Position numbers and translations under genes: made by a program. Below the pieces are notes generated by a model that made no database searches, was not told where the DNA came from, and saw nothing but the letters and a program-made list of their open reading frames with translations. Of a stretch of 64,000 bases of DNA, positions 10,960 to 21,673 are shown one piece after another (the first letter of the stretch is position 1; the number at the start of each line of letters is the position of its first letter). This stretch comes from Euglena gracilis (lineage: Eukaryota > Euglenida > Euglenophyceae > Euglenales): the NCBI GenBank assembly GCA_039621445.1, contig CP154956.1:8431443-8495442 (forward strand), in the 5' to 3' direction.

Positions 10960-11388
10960 TGTATACCAGGCACGTCCCAGCTCTGTAGGATATCTGCAGA
11001 GTGGGTTCTGTGACGGTCGCACCACTGTGGAAACCCACAGCTGGTAAGATCGTGGCAGACCCTTCTGGGATCTGCCCCTGGACACGTCAGCACTTTTCTC
11101 TCCTTCCCCCACAGGTGGTATTCTTTACTCTCACAATCTCGAAGTTTGACCATTGGTTTTGTAAGAGGGAAAAACCCTCAGAACAATCGAACTTGATCTC
11201 AGAAGAAACTTCTGAATCTTTGCTTTGTGCTTTGCTTCTTGGGGAATTGGGAAGAAAAGGGGAAAACCACTTTTCGTTACTCCAAAGACGTTTCCCTACC
11301 ATAAGTAGGCTGCGCACCAAAGCGAAAGCGAAAGGCTTTTACAGAAAGTTCCAAAAAAGGGAAAAAGGGAAAGCTTTGGACGTACACT
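10960..11388 (+). repeat. H-type LTR inside tandem copy 1 (429 bp)
   Basis: A duplicate of the 5' LTR of H, starting TGTATACC (the same variant as at 14544) and ending GTACACT, with the same GGTGG upstream. It is followed by TGGTAGCAGAT and the H leader. It belongs to the tandem duplication and is not an independent insertion. Confidence 0.93.
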
Positions 11389-11642
11389 TGGTAGCAGATT
11401 TAGGCAACGATCCTACACAGACGTTCCACACAGAGAAACTCTGTGGTTGACTGGTGGTGAGGATCGTACTGAGCCGTGAAACACGGTGAAAGTACTGTTC
11501 CTGGCCCCTAGCCAACCTTTAAGCAAGGATACAGGTCTCAGAAGGCGCTGTTCGGTAATCGCCGATACAACCTTTCTGGTCCCTGTTTCTCTGCTTATTC
11601 GTGTGAATTTTTGGGTTTTTGCCTTTTTACCCATCTCAAAAG

Positions 11643-11884
11643 ATGCAGAGCACAAGCCCCAACCCTAAATTTGATTATGACTTGTTGATGAGTTCATTGA
11701 GCAATTGTGATGAAGATTGCGGGTATTGGAACGGTTTGAATGAAACAAGTTCCAATTCCCGACCCCACAAGCAAGAAGAAGGCAATTTGACTCATTTGTC
11801 ATTGTCAAAAGGCGAAACGCCTTTATTATTGCATGGGGGTAATGAACCCTCTTCATCATCACTGTCATTGATTGTGCGGGATGT
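11643..11884 (+). pseudogene. gag1 5' fragment in tandem copy 1
   Basis: ATG at 11643 (MQSTSPN), same reading as H gag1 for about 80 codons, then cut at the duplication join (after VRDVG). No gag1 beyond that point. Confidence 0.85.
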
Positions 11885-13414
11885 CGGGAACGTGCCGACG
11901 GAGGGGGGGGGGCGGCTGGGGGCCCGCCGATTTTTTATTGCTGTCGACCACACCCCTCCTCGTCCCACCATGCCGGGGGAGGTGGGGCCTGCCGATTTTT
12001 CACCTTTTTTTTAAAAAAATACACCCCTTCGCCCAATTTTTGAAGTTAACCACGCCGGAGGGGCAAGCGCCGACCCTCCTCCACACCAGAGTTAGCAGGG
12101 GGTGGGCAGCCCCCCCTCTCAAGAGGACGGGCCCTGGCCAAGGCGGCTCGGCCCACAACACAGGGGGGGAGGCATCCCGACCCTCTCCATGGGGGGGGGG
12201 CAGCCCCTCCTCCAAGGAACGGGCCCCGCCCTAGGCGCTTCCCCGGCGCCCCCTCGCCCGGCATGCACCCCTGCCAAGCCCCCGGGGGCCTTTGGCCGTG
12301 GGATACCGGGCAAGGCGGGGCGGCACTGCTGGGTTGGGACCAAAGTTTCCTTTCCCAACGCAAGAGCTTTCCACCCCGGGCCAAGAGGGGCCCGGGGAGG
12401 AATCACAATTACACCCGAGCATCGAGCGTTCCGGCGGGGGGGGGGGGGCAGTTTGCCCCTACCCATAGGCCAAGAGGGCTCACGGGATCGGAGGGGGAGC
12501 GGAGGGGCCCAGACGGTGCCTCCCCGGGCCCGCGATCCCGGAGGCGCCTGTTCCCTCGCCCCTTCCTTGTACCCCCTCCCGACAGCACGCGCCACACACG
12601 GCACGTGGCGCTTCGTGCATTCCAAAAAAAAAGAAAAGCCAAAAAGGTGAGGGGGGGCGGCACCTCTGACTGGCAAAGGAGTCGATTTTCAAATTGCACG
12701 GCAATTTCTTGAGGAGAGGAGTGTTCACGGTCCGTGGGTGCCCGCCCCAAAGGGGGGTCCCAAGGGGCCCAAAGGGGCCACGAAGGGCCGCGAGGGGGCT
12801 CCAATGCCCCCAGGAGCTTTTTGAGGCCGCACTGGCCCCCAAGGGGGCCCCACAGCCCGTTTTGACAAATCCAACGGAAGGTAAAGGAGAGGGAAGGTTC
12901 AGGGGGCCAACAGGCAACCCCCAAGGGGATGCGCAAGCCCCTCCTGGCTTTGCGCAAGCATGCGCACCCCCTTGGTTGGCGCTTGGGATGGCGAAGTTCA
13001 TTAAGAATTGTGCAAAGTATACAAACTGGCCCCCCAGCTGAGGCCCCCTCACAATTGTACATTTTCCTTGTGCAGGGCTCTGCTTACTTTATTCACTGTG
13101 TCCTCACAATGCAATTCAATAGTGCATTGCAAACGACAAAACAAGGAAACAATAAATTGCAAATTCAAGTTCAACTCTCGTTGATCAAGTATTCAAGTTC
13201 ATTTGTTGTGGCAAAAGTATGTCATTCTCCCATTATTCAACATCTTCATCAACACAAACACCCACCCTCACCCCACATTATCACCAAGGGGAAAAACCCC
13301 CACCAGCTGGGCGCGAAGGGCTCAAATTAAAACGATCATATGCAGGTTGCGCCACCAGGGGTCCTTTCACAGGGACCTCAGGAGGGGCAACCCCTACACC
13401 ACTCGTCCACCAGG

Positions 13415-13805
13415 TCACACAGTGCCCTGTGCTTGGTCCCTCGGCACAAACTCCTCCCCTCTGCCGATAAATTGTCTTCCCTGAGGGAACGTGACTTGGT
13501 GCACTGCCAAGCCCCTCGCCTCCCTGTGCCAACGCCGGCCCGGCCACCTGGGGATCACCGGAATGGCATGGGCCTGGTCCCTCCTAATTTTTTCGAGAAC
13601 CTCCCGTATTTTTTTTTTAGGTGGGTTTATCCAAGAAAACTCCCTGCTCCAGTCTTTTTTGAAGGCGTCTTATCACTCCCTACTCCGTCGCCCCCACCAG
13701 CGGACAAACCTGCGGTTTTCCTTGGCAGAAAATGCGCTGACCTCCGGGCGGACCCCCAGGCGGCGGAGTACGTCCCTGACGTACTCCTCCCGCACGTGGT
13801 AGTCC
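13415..13805 (-). pseudogene. Retroelement Dam-like (NPP) domain remnant, copy 2
   Basis: Tandem-duplicate twin of the remnant at 9712-10102, with the same NPP segment and the same stops between RSRE and DAFKKDW. Confidence 0.58.
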
Positions 13806-14543
13806 TGGGAGATACACCGGGAGGGCGACCTCCCAGACCATGAGGAACAGGCTGGCAGTGGTGCTGGGGATGGCCGGCCTGGTGTGGGAGCTGAGGTGGA
13901 CGGTGCACCTCTGACGAACCTCACCTGGCGAATCGAAGAACCTGAATCCCTCTCCGTGCTGGGGGCGGTTTCATCCGTGCCCTTGATGGTTTGAGGAACG
14001 TTCATGACCTCCCTCGCTGCCTCCGTGACTGATGCCTGTGAGAGCGTTTTGTTCTTTTGTTGTTTTTTTCGCCTTGGAAGCTTTCCATCCCTTCCTGGTG
14101 CTGTGATCTGCGGTAGGCTGCCCTGACTAGCCAGTGCGGGGCCACAGATCATTGGTCTCGGTAGTGCCCTGGAAAGAAATGTTGTGAGTGGGAAAATAGG
14201 ACATTTGCACGACACTGCTGGAAGGGGAAGGGGTCATCCACGACACCACGGTGGGGGAGTGCCTGAAAATGCGGGAGGGGACGGTGGCCCAGGGTTTCCA
14301 CAACACGGCCCTTTGAAGTGTGGTGAGGAAAGGGTTCACAGAGAGGGTTGGGTTTTGGTCAAGGGAAGGTCCAAAGGCAGATCCGGACCTGGACCTGCAC
14401 TGCCCCCCCAGCCCCCCCGACTGAGACACGAAAATGGGCTGGGGTGGGCCAGCAGGCCCTCTCATTTGACTCTGCCAATCCCTGGGCTGCACTTTTCACC
14501 TTTTCACTTGCTGGTTCCACACTGGGCTGGGAGTGTGTGGTGG

Positions 14544-14972
14544 TGTATACCAGGCACGTCCCAGCTCTGTAGGATATCTGCAGAGTGGGTTCTGTGACGG
14601 TCGCACCACTGTGGAAACCCACAGCTGGTAAGATCGTGGCAGACCCTTCTGGGATCTGCCCCTGGACACGTCAGCACTTTTCTCTCCTTCCCCCACAGGT
14701 GGTATTCTTTACTCTCACAATCTCGAAGTTTGACCATTGGTTTTGTAAGAGGGAAAAACCCTCAGAACAGTCGAACTTGATCTCAGAAGAAACTTCTGAA
14801 TCTTTGCTTTGTGCTTTGCTTCTTGGGGAATTGGGAAGAAAAGGGGAAAACCACTTTTCTTTACTCCAAAGACTTTTCCCTACCATAAGTAGGCTGCGCA
14901 CCAAGGCGAAAGCGAAAGGCTTTTACAGAAAGTTCCAAAAAATGGGAAAAGGGAAAGCTTTGGACGTACACT
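14544..14972 (+). repeat. Element H 5' LTR
   Basis: TGTATACCAGG... to ...GGACGTACACT. Contains CACAGGTGGTATT (14694-14706) preceded by a pyrimidine tract, a block shared with the LTRs of N1, N2 and F. No convincing TATA box seen. Confidence 0.95.
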
Positions 14973-15000
14973 TGGTAGCAGATTTAGGCAACGATCCTAC
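14973..15000 (+). other. Element H primer-binding site with T-arm-like extension
   Basis: TGGTAGCAGAT abuts the LTR, complementary to the acceptor end of initiator tRNA-Met as known from animals (…TCTGCTACCA). The next bases (TTAGG, a seven-base stretch ending CGAT, CCTAC) have the shape of a complementary T-arm: a 5-base stem with a 7-base loop. The rest of the leader to 15226 has no gene. Confidence 0.7.
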
Positions 15001-15226
15001 ACAGACGTTCCACACAGAGAAACTCTGTGGTTGACTGGTGGTGAGGATCGTACTGAGCCGTGAAACACGGTGAAAGTACTGTTCCTGGCCCCTAGCCAAC
15101 CTTTAAGCAAGGATACAGGTCTCAGAAGGCTCTGTTCGGTAATCGCCGATACAACCTTTCTGGTCCCTGTTTCTCTGCTTATTCGTGTGAATTTTTGGGT
15201 TTTTGCCTTTTTACCCATCTCAAAAG

Positions 15227-17562
15227 ATGCAGAGCACAAGCCCCAACACTAAATTTGATTATGACTTGTTGATGAGTTCATTGAGCAATTGTGATGAAGA
15301 TTGCGGGGATTGGAACGGTTTGAATGAAGCAAGTTCCAATTCCCGAACCGCCAAGCAAGAAGAAGGCAATTTGACTCATTTGTCATTGTCAAAAGGCGAA
15401 ACGCCTTTATTATTGCATGGGGGTAATGAACCCTCTTCATCATCACTGTCATTGATTGTGCGGGATGTAGGTGGCAAAATGCCTTCCTCCATCCCGATTC
15501 ACCCATCATTGATGCGGCGAGGGGATGAACCGCTTGCACCCTCAAACTTGGTTACCCATGAACAAAGTGAGGGGTATTTGCCCTTTGCTCTGTTCACACC
15601 CAAAAGATCCCCGGTGGAAGCACCGGTGGGCCTTTTGGAGTGCAACTCGGTGGAGACACCGTGTTTTTTCCAACCCCCCCCCCTCAATTACCACCCCCCA
15701 CACCATTTCGCGCATTGCCGGGATTACCCGCGGAAGCTGCGGTTTTCCCTGCATTGCCATGGAACCCAGATATGCGTCTGGTGGTACCGGAAGTCTCTGG
15801 TGCCGTTTCCATTGTGGAGGACTATGAGGAAGATTTGAGGGATAACCTCACCCCCGGTGATGTTTACCGAATTCTCGGTCAACTCCCAGCGGATCACCCG
15901 CTTAGCAAGCAAATTTTGCATGTCCACCAATGTGTTGCGGAATGCGCAACCATGCTCAACAAAGTTTTGCAGTTCGATGAGGACAATCAAAGGGTTGTCA
16001 ACACCAAACTGGAATGTTGCTGGAATTATTTGCAGGAAATCGGCAAATATTAGCAATACAATTTTGAAAATGCGGGGAAAGACCTTCAGCATTTTCGAGA
16101 AAGTGTTGACAGTATTTTGCGCATCCAACTTCCACAAAATTTCCAACAAATCAGCGAAATGCTGCATGAAGCGGAAACGCTGAATGATTCCAAGTTTCTG
16201 CATGTGCAAGATGGTATGAACCATCTTTTTGCCAAAGTGGAATCCTGATCAACCATGCTACTGCAATTGCAGCAGCAGTTACAAGCGCAAAATGCCACCC
16301 CCAAAATGCCGGAAATCGGTAACTTTGTTGCGGTTGAGCATTTTGCCACACTCACTACTTCTTTCCAAGAAGCCCAAGAACGGATTTTGCATCTTGGCTC
16401 GGAAATCGAGCACTTGAAGCAATTTCAGGCGAAAGTGCAAGAAAATTTTGTTCCCCGTACGCAAATCCAGCTTTTGGAGGAACGAATTCCACTCTTGGAG
16501 CAAAAATCCTGCCATTGTGCCGCAAATCAGGATGGATTAACCACCCTGCACGCGAAAATCGCGGATTACGCACAACGGTTGGATTTAGCGCAACAACAAG
16601 TGCAAACGGACATTGGCGGTATTAATGCCACCGTTGTCGGTTTGCAGGAGCATGTTTCCGCACTTTCCAAGCGAATTCCCGACATTAGTGGTATCCAAGC
16701 CGCTATTGGAGAATTGCAAACCCGATGCACCTTGTTGTCCACCACAGTGACGGAAATCCGCTCACTACCCCCCATTTCGCGTGCTCGGATATCCGAGTCA
16801 CCGGAATTCCGTTCATTTTACAACAAAATGCTTGGTGACAACGAGGAAACCTTGCAAGCATTTTGCACGAGTTTGATTCAACTTGAGGAATCGGTGAATC
16901 GGAATGCCCGACCAATGCAAGATGAGGTTTCACGGTTGGATGGACGAATTTCCGCGCTGTTGGAAAAGCCAACCGCGGAAAATTCGCGCACCACCGCGGA
17001 AACCCCCACCAAGTCACCCCACCAATTGCAAATTCTCTCAAATGCAGTAAAAGCGCTTGCGGGTCAACTCCGGAATGTGGAGGAGTCCCAAGGACAACTT
17101 GTCCAAGATTTACACTTGGTTTCTGAAAAGTTACCACACTTGGACGATTTTTCCCGTTACCGCAAACGCATTAGGCATTTGGAGACTGAGGTTGACCGTA
17201 TTTGCGGCCAACTCCAGTTGGTGGAACATTTGGAAGAAACGGTGCATGACTTGTCCGCGAGTTTGGATAAAATGTCCACTCCGGCACCGGTTTTGTCACC
17301 ACATGCTGCGGTAAGTGCTGCGGTTGGTATTCCAAATGTCCCAGAATCGCGTTCTCAAATTACCATTTCTGGAGTAGGAATCCCTACATCCACCGCGAAT
17401 TTGGTACAACCACCCGCGAAAACGCGAATTGTACCACATTTGCTTTTGCCCACACCACAAACCCACTTTTCGCAGGACATTTCCGATGAGGAAATTGACC
17501 CCTGCTCGGAAATTCGAGTCTCCACCAAGAAATTCAACATTCCAACCTTGTACGAGGAATGA
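15227..17562 (+). pseudogene. Element H gag1: coiled-coil protein (778 codons, three breaks)
   Basis: ATG at 15227 (MQSTSPN). N-terminal acidic/Ser-rich part, Pro-rich segment, then a block conserved in N1 (RLVVPE, HPLSKQILHVHQCVAECATMLNKVLQFDEDNQ, shown here in pieces), then several hundred residues rich in Leu, Gln and Glu with heptad-like spacing. The central part includes LEERIPLLEQKSCHC, DIGGINATVVGLQEHV and RNARPMQDEVSRLDGRI. Breaks: a poly-C length change near 15676-15684, TAG at about 16051 and TGA at about 16246. The C-terminal TLYEE ends in TGA, which overlaps the ATG of gag2. No known family; probably a long helical bundle. Confidence 0.8.
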
Positions 17563-18918
17563 GCCAACACCCTACACCTGGTATTGGTCATGTGTCGCAT
17601 ACGCGATCATACCAACCACCAACGGGTTCTGGATTACCAGATCACCCATCGGGTTTTCGGCGGCAAACCCGCCCCACCGGGAGAAATCCACCACACTTTT
17701 CGCATTCCCCGCAGGAAAATCCTGCCACCCCTACACTTGGTGCGGGAAATCCTGCACGGGGTTCACATGGAGCTGAAAATCCGCGAAACGCGTTTGGTGT
17801 TAAGAATTACCCTGATCCAAACCCCTGGAATACCACCGAGGGTCAGCGGGTTACTCAGAGATACTTCAAGGGCACCATCGCAATCGCGAACAAGGTGAAG
17901 CCCCAATGGGACGGGGATCCAACCACATGGAGACAATTTTTTCGGGACTGGGAGTACTATTGGGCACTAAAGGGACCCACCCAAGACCCGAATCCCGAGG
18001 TAGTCAAGATGGAATTCATCGATTGCCTACCGAGGGAGGAGCGAGAACGCGCACGCAATTTGGTGATACGTAATGGCGTATTATTCGATGACCTGGTTGA
18101 GCAATACGCTTCAACCAACTCAAGCCTGGTCACCAGGATTACCCTGGAGAAGAAGTGGCGACAATCCGCACCATCGGATCGCAAATGGAAATCCATTGAC
18201 GTTTGGTATGCCAAATGGTTAGCACTTGCTTCCGAAGTTGATGAACTCGGGGAGAAGCAAATGCACAAACAATTCGATGCGGTTTTGTTGCATTTCACTC
18301 CATCCCTCGTGAAGGATATCCATCGCGAGGAGTTGGCAGGGCATGAGATGACTCTTGCCCAACGTTGGAATTATGTGTCAAAGCAACTCAAACTCACACA
18401 AGTTTTGGGACAGATACAGTCCGCTTTCCAAACGCATCCCACCGCGGGAATCCCTGCGGGTGCGGTTAATGCGTTGCAAAAATCACCCATGTCACCAAGA
18501 TCACCCACCACGGGACCGAAAACGCGGAATCAGCGTTCTTCGGACCAGGGCACGGATAAACTGTGCTTTTTGTGCAAAAAATCTGGTCACATGTCTCGGG
18601 AATGCCCGAATCCCGATGCGCGAAAGCGTATTGGAAGCCCAAGGGCCCGACCTCCTCACGGGGATCGGGTTCCTCGGCGTTTTCACGTCAATCGGGAGTT
18701 TCACGTTCTTCGGAGAACCGCTTTAGCGGTAGTAGGCCCAAGTCACCATCGCGTGATGGTCGGGAAACCCGTCCCTCTCGCGGTCGGTCACCTGGTCCCC
18801 CTACCCGAAAACGGGATTTCAATCGCGACTCTTCACGATCTCGTTCGCGAAGTGGATCCTCCTCTTCGCGGGAGTCACCGGGGAAACCCCGGTACACTGG
18901 TCATGGTCGACGGGAAAC
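17559..18918 (+). pseudogene. Element H gag2, first part (core and first CCHC knuckle)
   Basis: ATG at 17559 shares ATGA with the end of gag1. Conserved core from about 17880 to 18420 (KPQWDGDPTTWRQFFRDW, EERERARNLVIRNG, LVEQYAS, ITLEKKW, LLHFTPSLVKDI). CCHC knuckle CFLCKKSGHMSREC at about 18564-18605. A one-base loss near 18640 shifts the frame of the Arg/Ser-rich tail. N1 inserted after GAAAC at 18914-18918; the gene resumes at 41417. Confidence 0.85.
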
Positions 18919-19233
18919 AGTGTACGCCTGATTCCCAATTACCCTTTCCCAATTCCCAAAAGCCTTCGCTTTCGCCTTGGCGCACCTACTTGGGAACTGA
19001 AAATCAGAGTAACAGAAAATCCCTTTTCCCACTTCCCAGGAAGCAAAGCACAGAGCAATGCAGGGAGGACGGACTGGATAACCAAGTCCGGTCCGATGGA
19101 AAGGAAGGAAAAGGTATAAAGAAGAATACCACCTGTGGAGAGAGAAGGGGCACCCATTAGGAGATCCTAATAGGATCTGCTTCCATCCTAACTTCCTCAA
19201 CGGAAGGGGACAGAAGCATACGCCTGGTACACA
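18919..19233 (-). repeat. Element N1 3' LTR (315 bp)
   Basis: Minus-strand TGTGTACCAGGCGTATG... to ...CGTACACT. It carries the shared core AATACCACCTGTG (19125-19137 on the plus strand) and a short perfect hairpin at 19162-19178. Confidence 0.95.
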
Positions 19234-19243
19234 TCCCCCTCCC
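19234..19243 (-). other. Element N1 polypurine tract
   Basis: GGGAGGGGGA on the minus strand, directly before the 3' LTR. The same tract is found in H, N2 and F. Known: such tracts prime plus-strand DNA synthesis. Confidence 0.85.
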
Positions 19244-20056
19244 AGGGCTATGCCCGATTTCCCCTTTTGACCAGGCATTCTGGCCACAGGGATTTCGGAC
19301 ACAGACCTGGTCTGTGGGAGGTGCACCCTGGCGCATCCACAGGGGCCCTTTCCGTCGCACAGGGGTCCACACAAAGGGGGGGGCGGAAAGGAGGGACCCA
19401 AAAAGCCCAAAACGCGCAAAATGGTTTCACCTATTCTGCGGTGGCTTATGGGTATATAGTATATTATAGCCCACTGGGGAAAATGGGGCTGGCAGGTTTC
19501 CTTGCCAAGCAAACCCATCCACCCAGTTTGGGTGTGCCCAAGGCACTTGGGGTTGGGTCCATGGGCATTCCAGGAAAACCCATGGGGACGGTGTGGAAGG
19601 AGGGGGGCCTCTGACCAGTCAAACCTGGGCAGGGCGCATGGCCAGTCAAACCTGACCACGCAAAAGGAAATCCTACTCTACAAAACCAACTGCCGGCGAC
19701 AGCATTTGCCCCGGGGGGAAAGTAGAGAGGAGTGGGGGGTTTTGCTTAGGCCAGAAAAGTTGTGCTGTCTGGCAGCCTTAAGGCCTCAAACGGCCGAAAA
19801 GAAAAGAAAGGGAGAGGAAAAGAGGCCGTCGGCCCTGTGCGCTGCGTGTCGCACGCCCGCGAGAGGGGAGAGGGGAGAGGGGTGTGCATGCATGCGCACG
19901 GAATCCTGCACATGGCAGCATCCCGGTGGGAACTTACTAGCGGCGAATACCGCTAAGGGTCTTCGAAGTGGTTGTTCGGGCGAATACCCAAACAGGGTGT
20001 CAGGCGAATACCTGACGAGGGTTCTGAAAGACGCCGCATTGGCGCTTACAGACACC
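19244..20056 (-). other. Element N1 3' non-coding region
   Basis: About 800 bp between the accessory gene and the polypurine tract. Shares blocks with the same region of H, N2 and F (a CTGTCGCCGGCAG-type hairpin, a TGCTGTCTGGCAG block, a GCCTTAAGGC palindrome). Ends at the coding side with hairpins that share the loop CGAATA (19938-19955 and 19999-20016). No gene seen. Confidence 0.7.
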
Positions 20057-21538
20057 TCACCTGCCTTTATCGGCTGGACGTTCGCGGACCTCACGCCAGT
20101 AGTCGTGTTGGGGGTCCCCTAATGGGTCCTCAACCAACTCCAGTTGGCGTGGGGAACGCGGCGGATCTGATTCACTCTGAATGGTGTTGAGCTCCGGATC
20201 GTTGACATCAAAGGAAGGGGTCTCCCAGTCCTTGATCCAATTATCCGGCAGCTTCTCCCTGGTACGTTCAGCATGATGCTGAAGATACCGTTGGAGTTGC
20301 TCCCAGAAAATTCTGGGCAGCATCACCGGCCAGATGATGTAATTCATCCGGGGGTGATTCGCAGGCACCTGCAGGGGCATCCCCGGGGTCTGCTTGAAGT
20401 TGATGTCATACATCCACCTCGCTGTCCGAGCTCTTGCGGTATGGGGCCGTAATACAGCCGCCAACCAACCTCTGAAGTCCACCAAATCGTGTTCTTCAGG
20501 AGGCCACAGTGGCAAGGCGTATCCGCCATGCTGACGCTTGGAGAACAGGGGGTAAACCTGTGTCTCCCAGTCGCCATCAGTCCAGAGGTAAGGCATTCTT
20601 ACCTTGGCGTGTTCCTCGACGGCGAGGCGCATTGCCCCAGCGTCGATCTGGAACTCACGGGCCATTCCCGTGTGGCGGTAGCTTTCTACCTTTCGGAAGT
20701 CGGAGTGCTTCAGGCGGCCTTCCACCTGCTTGTACTCCTTCTTCCACTTCTCCAGTGTCTCCCAGTGCTGGGGGACAATGGTAGTGACTGCTCCATCAGC
20801 AGTCTGCACGAACTTGCCTCCTATACAGTTGATGCACAAGGCAGGGATATCCCTGTCGTGAGCATTCTCACTGTAGGAGTAGTTCAAGCTGTGCTTCCAG
20901 GCGTTCAGGCACTCGCCACATACGAGCGCCACACAGTTCGGCACATATGCCCTGTGATGGAACCACGAGGATTGCACCTGCCGCTTGCACACATGCACAA
21001 GCGGTTGGTTGTGCCGCACATGGTGGCACACGGTGCACGTCCAGGCGCCGGCCACGCCTTTGCCTTCTCCCTTGCCTTTGCCCTCGGCCTTGCCTGTGTC
21101 CTTTCCCGTCTGGCGAATACCAGAGGGTCGGGTGCTCGGAGCCGCAGGAGTCGGTTCGGTTCCTTCCCATTCCGTCTCTGGGGAGGGACCAGGCCGCTCC
21201 GCTGCACGTCGCGGTGATGGCGTGGCTGAGCGCTTGCTAGGAGCCTGGCGTGGGCTTGGCTTCGACGCAGGGGGTCGCGGCTCCTTCCATACCGGAGGGA
21301 TCGGCGGTGGCATTACGGCAACAGGACGGCTCATCGCCACCTGTGCCCCTGCCGGTGGTCGTCCAGCCGGGGTATCCTGGCTAGTTTCCACCTGCATTGC
21401 CATACCGCCTTCCGCGTCCCGTGGGCTGGGTCGCCTGGGCTGTGGGGTAAGGTTCTCCGTAACCCTATCGCGCTTCAGGGTGGCAGGTAATCCTGCCGCT
21501 CCTGCCGGGGGCTCACCGGGTAATACCGGGGTTGCCAC
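20057..21538 (-). CDS. Element N1 accessory aORF2: Pro-rich protein with novel Cys/His domain (493 aa)
   Basis: Residues 1-150 are Pro/Ala/Arg-rich (KRDRVTENLTPQPRR) with a Lys/Gly stretch (KGKGEGKG). At about 160-260 follows a Cys/His domain: WTCTVCHH, LVHVCK, WFHHRAYVPNCVALVCGEC, PALCINC, which suggests at least two zinc sites. The C-terminal domain contains YRHTGMA, MPYLW, WPPEEH and NHPRMNYIIWPVMLPRIFW. All of these are conserved in H and F. The middle GFW/WFW domain of F and H is missing, apparently deleted from the Lys/Gly stretch. No signal peptide or membrane segment. It lies after pol, where env would be. Function unknown. Confidence 0.8.
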   Translation of the reverse strand: MATPVLPGEPPAGAAGLPATLKRDRVTENLTPQPRRPSPRDAEGGMAMQVETSQDTPAGRPPAGAQVAMSRPVAVMPPPIPPVWKEPRPPASKPSPRQAPSKRSATPSPRRAAERPGPSPETEWEGTEPTPAAPSTRPSGIRQTGKDTGKAEGKGKGEGKGVAGAWTCTVCHHVRHNQPLVHVCKRQVQSSWFHHRAYVPNCVALVCGECLNAWKHSLNYSYSENAHDRDIPALCINCIGGKFVQTADGAVTTIVPQHWETLEKWKKEYKQVEGRLKHSDFRKVESYRHTGMAREFQIDAGAMRLAVEEHAKVRMPYLWTDGDWETQVYPLFSKRQHGGYALPLWPPEEHDLVDFRGWLAAVLRPHTARARTARWMYDINFKQTPGMPLQVPANHPRMNYIIWPVMLPRIFWEQLQRYLQHHAERTREKLPDNWIKDWETPSFDVNDPELNTIQSESDPPRSPRQLELVEDPLGDPQHDYWREVRERPADKGR

Positions 21539-21673
21539 CCGCAGCTGCGGTTGGTACGGATGGTACGGGGTGTATCCAAGGCCCTGAAGGGCGGCCAGCG
21601 AGGAGTAATACCTCGCCCGGTGCTCTTCAGACGTGAATACTGGCTCCTGCAGGAAATGCCGAGCAAGCTCATC

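Larger units (their letters stand above)
8165..11884. repeat. Tandem duplication, copy 1 (flank plus 5' end of element H)
   Basis: This segment and 11889-15468 are near-identical direct copies, beginning AACGTGCCGACGG and ending GCGGGATGT. Copy 1 is about 3.72 kb and copy 2 about 3.58 kb; copy 2 lacks roughly 110 bp present at about 10430-10545. Four extra bases (CGGG, 11885-11888) sit at the join. Each copy holds about 2.8 kb of GC-rich flanking DNA followed by an H-type LTR, leader and start of gag1. The duplication must therefore have followed the insertion of H. Apart from the Dam-like remnant I see no gene in the GC-rich part. Confidence 0.93.
11889..15468. repeat. Tandem duplication, copy 2
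   Basis: Second copy of the unit described at 8165-11884. Its right end runs on without a break into the body of element H, so this copy keeps the original H 5' junction. Indels relative to copy 1 lie mainly in G/C runs, and there is one larger loss near 14118. Confidence 0.93.

Noticed and set aside
14604-14699. A complete small intron inside the LTR (CTGGTAAGAT ... CCCCCACAG)
   Set aside because: Both ends look plausible, but the donor is not present in the LTRs of N1, N2 or F and there is no transcript evidence; only the shared acceptor-like core was kept as a finding.
19244-20056. Coding frames in the N1 3' region
   Set aside because: Homologous regions in H, N2 and F do not keep these frames; only non-coding blocks are conserved.
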